From Melitaea cinxia (taxonomy: Eukaryota; Arthropoda; Insecta; Lepidoptera; Nymphalidae), in the NCBI RefSeq assembly GCF_905220565.1, contig NC_059395.1, positions 10,891,289-10,955,288 on the forward strand: 64,000 nt of DNA. Direction: 5' to 3'. The translations under genes and the position numbers were made by a program. Of this stretch, positions 10,246-24,000 are shown piece after piece. The notes beneath the pieces were generated by a model. It was not told the origin of the DNA and searched no databases. It was given only the letters and a program-made list of their open reading frames with translations. Position 1 is the first letter of the stretch; each line of letters begins with the position of its first letter.

Positions 10246-10400
10246 GCCAGTGAAAGTCCCGTCAAAATCGGTGTAGCCGTTTTAGGGATAGCCGGAACAA
10301 ACAGACAGACAGACAAAAATTATAAAAAAAAAATGTTATTTTGGTATATGTACCGTGTGTCGTATCCATCCATATGCATTTAGTAAAAAGCGGTTATTTA
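10246..10400 (-). mobile_element. Helitron 5' part (CGCGGACGAAG family), inverted
   Basis: gtcaaaatcggtgtagccgt, acaaacagacagacagac and gcatttagtaaaaagcgg are reverse complements of the Helitron at 8471-8739. It is joined directly to the RT remnant. Bases 10401-10644 hold no recognised feature. Confidence 0.6.
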
Positions 10401-10644
10401 AATATTACAAACAGACGCTCTAATTTTATGATATTGATCGATTAACAACCAGCTACAAATAAATTTTAAAACCACCTATGCAAAATTATAAGATAATAGT
10501 GTTACAAAATTAATTGGCTCTAATTGTTGTTCTAATAGGTATAATAAACTTTCTCCAATTTTATTTATTTGTATAGATATATATTCCATCAATATGTAAT
10601 TCGTATTCAAATACGGTTTCCAAAAATAAAAACGTTTTACCAAA

Positions 10645-10943
10645 ATAATAATTGTGTTTGCAGGCAAACGAAGAAAAACTGACTTCAATTATATCGACAA
10701 GTAATACAACGTAGGTAAACAAAAAAAAAAGTAAATACGCATTATCAAAGATTACTCCAAAAGTTGTTATCAGATCTCGGAAAAAGTTATGCGGATTTTG
10801 GAGAGTTTGCCTCGATTTCTCTGGGATCCCATCATCAGATCCTGGTTTCCTTATCATGGTACCAAACTAGGGATATCTCCTTTCCAACAAATATGGAGTT
10901 ATCAAAATCGGTTCTTAAACGACCGAGTTATTCCCGAACATAC

Positions 10944-11011
<68 letters not shown>

Positions 11012-11055
11012 CACGGTCGAATTGAGTAATCTCTTCCTTTTTTTGAAGTCGGAAC
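10645..11055 (-). repeat. HINE-like repeat copy with internal (AT)n
   Basis: Begins with the family hairpin gtttgcaggcaaac and actgacttcaattatatcga. It contains the catcatcagatcctggtttc block and ends cggtcgaattgagtaatctc then tttgaagtcgg. An (AT)n microsatellite lies at 10947-11006, explaining the Tyr-Ile repeat ORF there. Confidence 0.75.
10947..11006. repeat. (AT)n microsatellite
   Basis: About 60 bp of uninterrupted AT dinucleotides within the HINE-like copy. Confidence 0.95.
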
Positions 11056-11379
11056 CCGTATACTTCAAATGTTAAAGATTTAGGTGAGACTGAATTGCTC
11101 TCTCAGCTGGGCAAGTCAAGTTATTGATGTATCTCTTAAGTTCTACTTTATTGGACAATACATTAAAAAATAGTACAAAAGGTGGGCTTAATGCTAAAAA
11201 CATTCTCTATAATATACGATATATAGGTATGAACTGATATAAACTTCGTAATACAACACGCATGCGTCAAATGTTTTTTACACAGAAAATCTTGAATTAT
11301 TAACCTCACAAATATACATTTATATTATAGGTACATAAACAAATATTCAGGATCAGGGAATCCACTACGCTGTTGCATT

Positions 11380-11510
11380 GCAGATTGGCGAATATTTTTC
11401 CTACTATGAGCAACGATAGCTATCAGTTGTCTATGATAACAACCGGGGAAAGCTTAACGTGCTCTGCGAGGCACGCAGGGGAGACCCACAAGGACAGACA
11501 ACCAGAACAG
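11380..11510 (-). mobile_element. SINE fragment
   Basis: aacaaccggggaaagcttaa and tctgcgaggcacgcagggga then gacccacaaggacaga match, on the - strand, the body of the SINE at 47150-47500 (caccgtgcctcggagagcac and ggccccggttgttatc). Bases 11056-11379 and 11511-11760 show no other feature. Confidence 0.55.
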
Positions 11511-11760
11511 AAAGAAATATTTGTACAAATACAATCACAAAAATCGGTTTGTCCGGATAAGCTCTTGTGAGTTTTTCGTGGCAGGCTTATGTATAAGTGT
11601 TAAGTATGTGTTTTTTGTATTTTTGAATAAATAAAAAAAAAAAATATCGATCCCGAAATCGCCGGTATAGGAGTTGTGAGAGCCTACATGGTACATGCAC
11701 TACTACACTATAGCTATGTCAAGGAGATAAATAAAGAAGAAAAAATATTCTTTGTTACAG

Positions 11761-12006
11761 GTGGAGCATACCACTTTTCAAACGAGGATACAAACAAGGA
11801 CTAACGATAGATGATCTCTTCCAAGCCCGCAATAATGATCATTCTGGTCGCTTGGGCGACCGACTCGAGCAGTCGTGGCTAAAGGAAGTAGAAAAATGTA
11901 AAAACAAAAAAGACAGACCTTCTCTCACCAGAGCAATCGTAAGCTGCTTCTGGGTCGACTATATGATGTGTGGATTATTAGTAGGATTGCTTGTCGTTAT
12001 TTTATG
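11761..12006 (+). CDS. ABCC transporter exon 1 (first visible): cytosolic N-terminus into TM1
   Basis: Preceded by ttgttacag and followed by gtaagt. It reads WSIPLFKRGYKQGLTIDDLF, the conserved cytosolic stretch just before TMD1 in ABCC4-type transporters, then a charged Lys/Glu segment, and ends in the hydrophobic start of TM1 (GLLVGLLVVILW). The first base completes a codon from an unseen upstream exon, and the last codon (TG) is completed by the next exon. Confidence 0.9.
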
Positions 12007-15000
12007 GTAAGTTTATCTTTACCTTTGTTTATTTCTTAATAATACTATACTATGATTTACAATGAGCATTTCCGTTTTTTGGCAAACGAGAGTAATTCTT
12101 ATCGATCCAATTACTTTATCGGTTCGCCGGTTCAAGGTCTCCGCTTAAATGTTGCGACAAGCTTTTATGTCATATAAAGTATGTAATGTCGATAGTAAGA
12201 GATTGGAAGGAAAAGTTCGTTACATTCTTTTTAACACATTTAAATACTAGCGTGTTTTAAGTTTTATGTAATACCTTTAATTTATTAATCTTGTACTCCA
12301 TGTGTTTAAATAAAATTGTAACATACCTATTTCTAAATATTCAAGTAACTAGGTATATTTGGTAACGTACAAATTTTGACGATCATGATGATTATAAAAT
12401 ATTTTATGTATGTGTAAATATAATAAAAAATTAAAAACATTTGCAATTTTATATATACAATTTTATATATACTTTTATTATTATTAAACAAACGTCAAAT
12501 CTTTTTCAGGCCCATGATACCCTTCGTTCTAGCATTGTTTATAGAATATTTTGCTGGGGAAAAGACGCCCGAAACATATAAAAATGCACATATTTATAAT
12601 TTTGTACTGAACTTTTTATCGATTTTGACCGCTCTAATGTTTAGCCACGCGACTCTAACCCAGAGCTGTGTCGGTATGAGAGTCAGAATAGCAGCTTGTT
12701 CAATATTATACAGAAAGGTCAGTATCATGTTATATTAAAACAATTACATATGCATATTAATTGCATCATTTACTGTAACAAATCTCATTATGATAAGAGA
12801 TATTTATATTATTTTCCTATAGATCTTGAAGCTGAACCGGATCGGTTTGAGTAAAACAGAAGCTGGACAAGTCATCAATTTGATGTCGAACGACGTAAAC
12901 CGTTTCGATCAAGCTGCTTTATATTTGCACTACATCTGGGTGATGCCAATCTTAGTGCCGTTGGTCTCTTATCTCGTGTGGCAACACATCGGGGTTGCGA
13001 CCTTATCTGCTCTCGCCGTCATATTCATACAAGCTGTAGTAATACAAGGTACATTAAAAACACATTTCCTAACCAAAAAATATTCGCTTATGGAGATTTT
13101 TTGACTTGTTTAATTATTGTTTTTTTTTTATAATTTTTTTTTTGTTTCAAGATTATAGTAAAAGTCACGTTACTATTTACGTCAATGCCCCATTCGGTAA
13201 TATCTTGACTCTACTTATTATAACTTGAAAATGAGTGAAATGTATGTATGGGCGTTGATTAAGATGAGGACAATTTTTGGTGCAATAAAGTATATAACAC
13301 AATATCTAATAATATATTCTTATTATTAATTTTTTTAGCTTATCTAAGTAGAAGTCAAGGTACTTTTAGAGGGAAAATAGCAAAACGTACTGATCAAAGA
13401 GTTAAAGTGATGAGCGAATTAGTAAACGGCGTGCAAGTAATTAAAATGTATGCATGGGAAAAGCCGTTCGAGAAGCTGGTAGATAAACTTCGAAAGTGAG
13501 TAAACATACTGTAATAGTAACATAACTGTAATTTAAGAATTCAGCCAAGCTATTTTTCAAATATGTTAAATGTTGGTTTAAATTATGTTTTTAATAAGTT
13601 TCAAATACAAATAGCAATTTATTATTAGGTTACTTATTGGTTTCATGGTTTCAATTAATTTAAATGATATCAAAATTTCGGTCGCTAAAAAGAAATTTGA
13701 CATAAATCATTTGTTACAGATGGGAAGTTAAGTTTATTCTACGTACTTCGTACATCAAAGGTTTTTCGATAGCCCTCAGCGTCTTCACAGAACGTTTCAT
13801 TTTATTCGCTGCTGTGATTACTTTCGTAGTGTTAGGAGGAGAAATTCGAGCGGGCATCACTTTTTCTCTCGTTCAATACTATAATCTGTTGCAAATGGCT
13901 TGTAACATTTTCTTCCCGTTGGCGCTGGCGATGGCAGCCGAATCTAGAGTTTCCATTAGACGACTCGAGGTAAATTAATGAGTACTTTTTTTTTTGTTTT
14001 TATACAATTATTTCTTATTCGATCTGGTGTAATAAAAAATATTTGTAGGACTTTTTATTACTCGAAGAGTTGGATAAAGAAGAGACAAAATTGGTCGGGA
14101 TAACTCCTAACATCTTAAGCAACGGATCTGAAAAAGATAACGTAAACAGTAAATACAAACCTTCGACATTGGTACTGTCGAACCTAAGTGCCAGCTGGCA
14201 AACCAACCCTATCGTGCACACGCTGAGGAACATCTCCCTGACCGCCCACCCCGGCGAGTTCGTCGGTGTCGCTGGCCTAGTGGGTTCGGGCAAAGTAAGA
14301 ATATGTTATATTTAAGAATAAAAATCACTATTATTTTTTTTTACTTAAATTTTATAGCACTCAGAAGATTTGATCCAAAGGAATATCTATTAAAAAGAAA
14401 TTATGATTTTATTGGTAATATATGTTTTATGGTATATGTTTAATAAGGTTGATGGCTTACATTACCTCAACCAGTAGATGTACGCATGAATTCTAAACTG
14501 AAAGTCCTAGAAAAATTTAAGAACCAAAGTTTTTATGATCTTGTTAAATATTTAAAATCATCTAAATTCGTAAGTAATATCAATGTAGTCGGAAGTAGTA
14601 GTTAGCAGGAAGAAGTAGTGTCATAGTTTTTTTTTATTAATGATACAATTTCTTCCACCAGTCTACCCTTCTACAAGTGATCCTGGGCGAGCTGCCACCG
14701 GCACAAGGCACGATCAGTATCGGAGGCGCCCGCATCGCATACGCGAGTCAAGAACCGTGGCTCTTCGTAGCTACCGTCAAACAGAACATACTATTCGGTC
14801 TGCCCTACGACAAACTGAGATATAAGAAGGTAACATAAAGTTATCTATTGTTAATTTTTTACGTTTCTGATAAAACAGGTCTGATCTGGAAGAACCTGGC
14901 GGCATTGTATTTCCTACTTATATGTGGTAACCAGGTACCTTCTAAAAGTAATGAATATGCTATTTGCGTAAAGGCAATCGTACCCTAATCTAATTTCGTT

Positions 15001-18000
15001 TCTAGATTGTCGTCACGCGTTAATATTATTCTTACCCAGCAATACAAATTGAGATTTGGAGAGACGACAATGTAATTTTATCAATTTACGGCTACCTACC
15101 CACTTTGACGTTTAATAGATTAAGCTTAGTTTGAAGTTTTTTTATAAGTTTATAAAGATGTTACCTTTATATACGTATTTGATGTAGAGACACAAATTTT
15201 CCGTATACAATGGTAAAACAAAATTTATTATATTGTTACTGCTAATAATTTAAAGCGGTTATATACAACAATATACCATTTTAATATCCAGTTAGGTTTT
15301 TTTAAAGAATACGTAATAATGAAAGAATATTTTTGTCATTCTACGAATATTCATGGAAACTGAAATATCGTTTTCTATCAAGAAGTAATAAACCGGCCCT
15401 ACGCAGTGTTCAAAATCTCAAATCGATATAGTAGCGCTAACCCTGATAAACAAGGTTAAGGCAGTGTTACATAAAGAGGACTTATCTAACTTTGAAAATG
15501 GTCAATCAATTGAACTAATTATTACCACTCGTAATGTACCCGTACGATTACTTATAAAACAATAATAATTACGATATCAATTTAAAATAAAATGTTACAA
15601 TATGTGTACTCGTACACTAACATGGGAAGATAACAGTTGCTGTTTATCGAATACATTTTATATACCTAATTACTTTAGGTTGGTACTTTAGCTTTAAAAT
15701 ACTAGCAAATTCACACAAAGTAGTCCTTGTATATATAAATTGTCTTTGTATAGGTATATAAATGGTAACCATTTAATTTTTAATGTTCAATAGTTGTCAT
15801 TTAATGACGTAATTTCAAGCGGTTCTTTAGGTATGTTATTCAAATAATGAAGTCGAAGCCTTCATTGCATTGTAAGAATGTAGGGATGTCCAAAAAGTTA
15901 TTGGTATCGATATATCGTATCGTGATGTATCTATCACATGCGTTTGTATGGATACATTTGATATTTTTGATGTTTTATCATTGCGAAATAATAAAAATTA
16001 TTATTCTATTATATTTATTTAGTTATCATTTAGATAGCAAGGTCTTTGAGGGCATTTTAACCCAAAAAAGACATAAAATTTAAAAATCGAACAAGCGATT
16101 TGTCAAAATGTAAACAAATATGGGCTTGTTGAGTTCTCTGTTAGGTTCATGTTTAGTTATAAAACTGTCTAATTTTATTATGGAAGTAAAACTTCTTTAC
16201 ACACGCTTGAATTGGGCAGTAAGCTGGTGACAGCGTGACGAAAAGTGTGATCGGGTGAGGCGAACGGAGCAAGAGAGAGAGAGAGTTGCGAGACACAAGA
16301 CAACAAAACAGTGTAGGCCTATTGTGCAGAAGTTTTACTTCAGTCGTGTGGTCTAAAGCACACATGTTTTTTTATCACACTTAAATGATACGGGATTATG
16401 TAGTTAAGTAATGTGATCCACTTAACTTTAATTATAAACTAAATGTCATAGTTTGATGCGATACGTCGCTACGATATTTTTATAGGAATACGATATGTTT
16501 TTAATATCGTATATATAATATCATACAGTGTTGAATCGATATTTCGATATATCTTAACGTGTCGGGCATCCCTATGTGAGATTGTATAATTGTGTATTTT
16601 AGAAGTTGAGGACAATTGACTTACATAACGAGGATAAAGTATTTATTAAAGTATTATTCAGGCGATCATTTTAAAACTAAATTGTTCAGATACATGTTTT
16701 TAATGGCTTTTGAACATAGCTTTTGTCGTTCGTTTGTTGTCAATGCATTGATATCGTCGACTATATTTGTTATAAAGAGAATATTTTAATTGTTTTACCC
16801 CGTTGCGATAAGTTATTTAATTAAAATAATTTTTTACTTTTAGAATATTTTTTAATTATAATATGGCAAACGTTGTTCGTATAATTATTTAAAAGCAACC
16901 GGAAAGTCAAATTTATTCATTCTTATTCGTTGTTTCGTGTTATTTAAAGCAATTAATAGGGCAGTTGTGATATCGCATGTACATATTTTTATTGATCTTT
17001 AACAACGATAATTTTGCACAGGGCAGGAGTTACAAGATAATCAAGTAATGTTATTAGAATATTTAGAAACTATTTCACAGCTATTTTAATATAAATGGAA
17101 TGTATAGTTTGAAATGTTATAGTCCTAGCTAAAATTTACTTACGAAGTTTTTTTTTTTGAATTTTTACAAAGAAACACGTAACCTAGATCCCATAACTCG
17201 GTATAAGAATTTGGTCTGCATTTGTCCACCTTTTATGAGGTTTTATGAGACTTTTTCCATAGGGAAGTTTAGTTAGGTTTCATAAAATATCTTAAATAAT
17301 TCAAACATCTCAAGCATGTTATTTTAGAATGATATAGTCGCACAAGATTATTACATATTTGTGGAAGAAAAGCGTTTTATTTACAGTCGTTATCTGTTTG
17401 ATTTATGATAAATTAATTTGTTGAGTGCAGGTTAATCTCTTATTATACTAATGCAAGAATGTTTATGAGTTTTCATTATAAGGAGTGGTATTGAGAGATA
17501 ATTCTCGAATAGCCCTTATTTTAGCACGACTATTAGAAAATCGCAATTGTGCTTTCTCTCGGTTGCTTTTCTTTTATAAATTTGCAAGATAGCAAAAAAA
17601 TCAAAGATTGCGCGTTATATATTTGTGAAATAGATTTTATTTATCGAAATATAAATTTGAAACAAGATTTCTAGGGTCAAATTATTATAATAATATATTT
17701 TAAAAAAATACCAAAATACATATAAGGAAGCGTCAAGGTGCAAGGTAGGTCGACAAGTTAGAAAATCATAGACCTTCACTGTATTTTACTAGCGAAACAA
17801 GTTAGGTTTGATGCTATCCTATTACATATTACACAAGATTGATATACCGTTATTATTATAATAATTAAATAGGTTATCCATTCAATACAATAATTTATCT
17901 AACCGACAACTTCATACAATTAAAATTCATACAAGTAAAATACGGAAAACATAACGATTTTTATATGTACATGCTAATTAACCAGTTTTATATTTAATAG

Positions 18001-21000
18001 TTTTTAACCGACTTCAAAGAAGGAGGAGTTTACTCAATTCGACCGTATATATATATATATTATGTATGTTCGGGGATAACTTCGTCGTTTATGAACCGAT
18101 TTTGATGCTTAATTCTTTTTTTTTTTTTGAAAGGATATATCCTAAGTGTGGTACCATGACAAGGAAACCAGGATCTGATGATGGGATCCCAGAAAAATCG
18201 AGGAAAACCCTCGAAAATCCGCATAACTTTTTACTTATACGGATTATGCCGTTTTGATGATTTTTTATTTAATCGAAAGCCGATGTTTATCATGTCACAT
18301 TTAAATTTCATCGAGATCTGATTACAACTTTTGAAGTAATCTTTAATAATGCGTATTTATTTGACTATTTTTTCGTCTACCTACGTTGTATTACTTGTCG
18401 ATGTAATTGAAGTCGGTTTTTTTTTCGTTTGCCAGCAAACACAATTATTATCATATCAATTAATTTATGTCAACAGAAGATACAATAAATTCTGAAGGTA
18501 GTACTTATAAGATAACGTTGAGGGTAATTAGCAAGAATCGTGCCATAATTGTCATCAAAAGAACATTAACATTGGCGAGAAGTACGTACCTAATTTGTTT
18601 AGAGAATAAAATCTTGGTAATACTAGTTTTGGGATAAAAGTTTTTATTTAATAAATCAAAGGTGGGTACTGTACGTTGTATTATAAATATGGCCGCCTGG
18701 CTTTTGGATATCAATAACAATAACCGATATCAGACAGTCACTGGCAGTCTGGTGGGAAGGGTAAGGAGCTGATATGTCTCACAGATGTAGATCTGTAAGA
18801 AAACATATTAGTGAGTAAGGGGAAAAAAATAATATTTTAAATTAAAACAATTACAGTGTGTTTGGGACATAAAAAGGCAAGTTATCACCAAATTTCGAGA
18901 ATTTTGTTTTTAAAGAAAAGTAAAAAAACCAAAACTTGGTAATTTAGGCTAGGGAAAAAAAAAGCCGGAGATACCTATACATAAATGAAGTTAGTTTGTT
19001 TGTTCGTGATATATATGTAAGTACCGACTAGTGCGGGTACTACGAAATATGATTGTATTAAATTATTATGTTTAATGAGGTAACTTAGTTTCGCATTAAA
19101 TGTTAACTAGCAACAAGTCTTCTTTGGTTCCTATATTTTGTTATTTATAATAAATACTTAAATATTCATCAGTTCGTAATTACCCTACATTTTTAGTCCG
19201 GTGCTGACAGTTACTTGCCCATTGCCATTTATCAAAAGGAAATACAAATAAATTTCGACCTACAATGGACCAAAATGGACCTACTATTAAAAATAAAGAT
19301 TGCAACTTTCTACTTAAAGTTAATAGTCATGTCACGCAATATTATGTTTATATTTATATATTCACTTATCGTATATTGATATACGAGTACTTAAATAGAA
19401 GTAAGATATCTATATTCTATTTTTTTCGAACAGTCTTATTTAGTAAACAAATATGACGTACTTCCGACCACAGACAATAGAGTAATATTGTAAGTTTAAT
19501 AGAGCCATAAAGAGCTGAGATAGATAGTGACATAAAGAGCAAATGAATGAATAATATTAATAAGCCAAAGACGAAGTTAAAATTCATTTTATGTTCAAAT
19601 CTTTAACGATCCCATATTGCTAAAATTATTTCAAAACCTGATAATATATTGAATATTTATACTAAAAATTAGTAGAGGTACAGAATGAGGAAAAAAAATA
19701 TATTAATCGAGTATCTTTATAAGAGACATCATATTCATATTTCGTTTATGTAAAATGATCGGTAAAAAAGACGTCACAAAAAAAGTCGACCCTGTTAGTA
19801 TTATTGTCACATTATTTGTATTTACTATGTATTACTATAAACCTTGCGCCGGCGGCACTCTCTCGAACATCTAAACAAAAGGACTAATTTACTAATAACA
19901 TTGTTCACACGAAGCTCTCATTGGGTAATCTAATCTCATGTAAGTCTCAATCTAAATCTCATCCTAAAGTCACACAAAATTTCCCTGTCAACTATAGTAA
20001 ACTTTTATGCCATTGCTATGTGCTGTACTTTAATATGATATGGGATAGCGTTAAAAATGTTCAGGGTGAAATTGATATTCAGAAATATTCATACTATAAA
20101 ATAAAACCTTTACAATTAACACTTTACCATAAAAGTTTGACATTTGCAATATTTTGTAAGTATTTTTTTGCGCTCAAAATCAAAAAAAGAAAAAAAACAT
20201 AAAACTTAATAACAAATCGCTTGACACATTATTGTATAACTTGTTAACAAATTATAATTCGCGAAAATTTAAAATATAGGTAAAGAATCGCTCATGCTGT
20301 TCATTCACTTACTCATTCACCTCTTAAAATATTATGACCACATCCCTGTTTGCCTTTTAAAAAAAGATATTGAAATGTCATATTAATTATCTGTACTCTC
20401 GAAATACGTATTTTAATAGCTTGTGCTTAAAATGACAAATTGAAATTTCATTTTAGTGAAATAAATAGTAATGGAGTTTTACAAATGTCTGTAATGAAAG
20501 TGAGTGATAAATGCGGAAATAACGTGAATTACGTATTGACAGAGGTTTGTTTACTAAATAAGACTGTTCCAAAAAAAATAGACGACTATTATGTACAACC
20601 CTGGACACTAATTAATGGGGTTGGGGGGAAAGAGGGGGTTGGGGGGGAGGGGAGGAGGGTGGGTTTTCACCCATCCGGCAGACTATTTTCGTGTAAACCC
20701 CGTTGTTACAGAGATAAGGTTAAGGTTAAATTTTTGTTATTTTTGACTCCACCTTAATTCTGGTGCTGCGGTAAGTTTACTCATGCTCCGTTCTGCGACT
20801 ATCACGCGTTATTTTCCAAGAAATTTACGTAAAAACGATTTTTACTGTAAGATGAAAATACGATACGAACTGACCTTTAACGACTGACGAATAGACACTT
20901 TTAAACAAAATAACGCCACTTTTAAACAAAATAACGCGTAGTTGTTCTGCAGGACGTCCACTCATGCTCCGTTTTGGGACTTTCACACGTTATTTTTCGA

Positions 21001-24000
21001 ACTAATGGTGAAATAAAATGATAATTTAAAACACAATAACAATTATTAAAAATACGATACGAACTGACGTTTAACGACATAGACAACATAAACTGAGTTC
21101 TGGGACAGATTATTAAATGCATAATATAAATTATATAAAAATCATTTTTAAGATTTAATAATCTAAGCAATTTTTATTTATTATTAATATCTCAAATAAT
21201 TGTAATTTTCTTTTCTTAAAGTACTTTTAAATTTATATCCATAAATAAGTCAGAGATAGAAATAGATTAAAAATACTTTGAGATAGTTTAACATTGCGTG
21301 CTAGAATATAGGTTTAGAAATTCGAAAAATACCCAAAACCGAATCGGAGCACCCCACTGTCCACGTGGTCTTGGTCTGTCCTACCCCTAGAGTGTTTTTT
21401 TTGTGCCGCGGAGGCGCGGAGGGAGGGCAGCCCTCGCCCGCCGTGCCCGCGGAACGGAGCATGAGTGAGCGTGCTGTCGCACGCAAGGGCGGAAGGGCTG
21501 CACTTCCCGCAGCGCCGGAGCCAAGCGTTCCTCTAACTTTCGAAATTCTTCTTCTAGCCTGAAAACTTTAACCATGGATATCTCCATAACCATGGGGTTC
21601 TGAGGTGTGACAGTGGTACCAGGGGTAGCGTTCCCCATCCTCTCCCCCCTTCCCCCCACGTCGTTAAACGTTGTACTTCTTAAGTTAGATAGGTTAGGGT
21701 TATTTATTTATTTTTTTTTTTTTTTTGTTAAACGAAACTGTCGTTAAACGTACTTCTTAAGTTAGATAGGTTAGGGTTATTTTTTATTTTTTTTTTGTTA
21801 AACGAAACTGTCGTTAAACGTACTTCTTAAGTTAGATAGGTTAGGGTTATTATTTTTTTTTTTTTTTTGTTAACGTTAAACGTACTTCTTAAGATATATA
21901 GGTTAGGGTTATTTTATTTTTTTTTTTTTTTGTTAAACGAAACTATCGTTAAACGTACTTCTTAAGTTAGATAGGTTAGGGTTTTTTTTTTTTTTTTTTT
22001 TTGTTAAACGAAACTGTCGATAAATGTTTAATTAATTTTATATATAATATATAAAGTATAGCAATTAATTTTATATATAATATTAATTATATGTATATGA
22101 TAATTTTAAATTAGATACGTTATGGTTGTTTTTTTTTTGCAATGACAAAAATTAAAATAAAAATAAAAATATATTTCAGTAAAAAGTATGACATGAAATT
22201 AAAATAAAATACACTACAATCATTTTGTTTAATAGTCTGTTTTAGAACTGTTTATGTTGTCTATGTCGTTAAACGTCAGTTCGTATCGTATTTTTAATAA
22301 TTGTTACTGTTTTTATTTTATGTACAGTTATTTAGATAAGAATAATGATTTTGTGTTTAAATTTTTTCTAAAAGTAATGCTAAGTGACGCGTTATTTTGT
22401 TTAAAAGTTTCTATTTGTCAGTTGTTAAAGATCAGTTCGTATCGTATTTTGATTTTGCAATAGAGATCGTTTTTACGTACATTTTTTTTGAAAATAACGT
22501 GTGAAAGTCGTGGAATGGAGCATGAGTGCATTTCCCGCAGCACTGGAATTAAGCTAGAGTCAGACACGGAGCTCTAAGGTATTGTAATAATCAAATCTAA
22601 GGTATTGTAACCTCAAAACTTTAACCACAATATTTTCGTAACCATGGAGTTTACACGATAATAGTTGCCAGGGGGGTTAGGGGGGGTAGAAACCCACCCT
22701 TCCTACCCCTCCCAACCCCCCTTTTCTCCCTTAACCCCATAATTTAACCTTAAAACATTAACCACGATGTCTTTGTAACAACGGGGTTTACACGAAAATA
22801 GTCTGCCGGAGGGGTGAAAACCCACCCTCCTCCCCCCCCCAACCCCATAAATTAGTGTCCAGGGTTGTACATAATTACCTTTTGGTTAGACGTATACCTA
22901 TAGGATTTAAGAAGTTACATAAACTCAACTACAAAAAAAATAATGTTTTTGTTCGACAAGTACGAAAATATTGACGGCATATGAAAATTCAATTAAATGT
23001 TTCATATTATGAATAATATTTTGGGTAAATATTGCGTAATATGAACATGTTTAGATACGTTTCCGTACGTTTTACGAACAGTATTTTTCAAGTAATAGAA
23101 ATCTGTTTTTAAAAAGAAAATTGTAACCGCCATTAATAACAAAAAATAAATAAATAAATAAGTACGCCATCATTAAATAACAAAAAGTATTTTTTATAAA
23201 ACGAAACAAATTAAAGTCATACATTTTGTCCTTTTTAAAAACAATAAGGCGAAAAATAATTTATATTCTACCACCGTTTTTTTATCATCGTATGCGGTGA
23301 AATAAAAATGCGAATACTTTAGAGTGTGAACTGTGATAACACGTCATCGGCTGCCACTATGTAAACAGTACGTGCTGCTCGTCTCAACATTCACGAAACG
23401 ATAAAACGCGTTTATAATTTTCCAGTTCCTAAAGGTCGTAGGAAGATTTTTTATAGCCTGTAACATCCCCTAAATAGGCTTTAAAAATATCTTGAGACTA
23501 GTCTGTTTAGTGATACGACTGACACAAAAATAAAAAAAATTAAACACAAAATAACTGTTATACAGCATTCTGCCTTTCATTTTGTTTAGATATTTAAAAT
23601 GTTTATGTTTGTAACTACTGACTAACAATATTATCTTTTCTTACGTGATATTATGCAAACATTTTTAATAATTTTTTGATAACGAATATGTAACTAACTG
23701 AATTGGATATCAATCTAGAACTGGACAAAAAAAAATTGCCATACAAGTGACAATGCCATGGTATTTTCCATTCAGGCTTGCAAAGTGTTACAACAATTAC
23801 GAATATATAAGACGTTTTTTATTTATTTATTACTTCTTGCATAAATATAGTCAAACACTTTTACGTAAAATAAAACAAAAAGTAATTACAATGACAACAT
23901 GCAAAGGCGGTCTTATTGCTTTAAGCAATCTCTTCCAGACAACTCCAGGTAAATGGAGATTAGTAACAAAGTGCGGGATTGTGCAAAAGTAGATAAATAT

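Noticed and set aside
16184..16345. Inverted pair around gtaaaacttctttacacac as a separate gene or RNA
   Set aside because: The arms are short and lie inside a probable MITE; no coding or RNA family signal.
21690..22000. TTAGG/TTAGGG-like words (taggttagggtta) suggesting an interstitial telomere
   Set aside because: The words occur once per 70-bp monomer of a minisatellite with T tracts, not as a run of telomere repeats.
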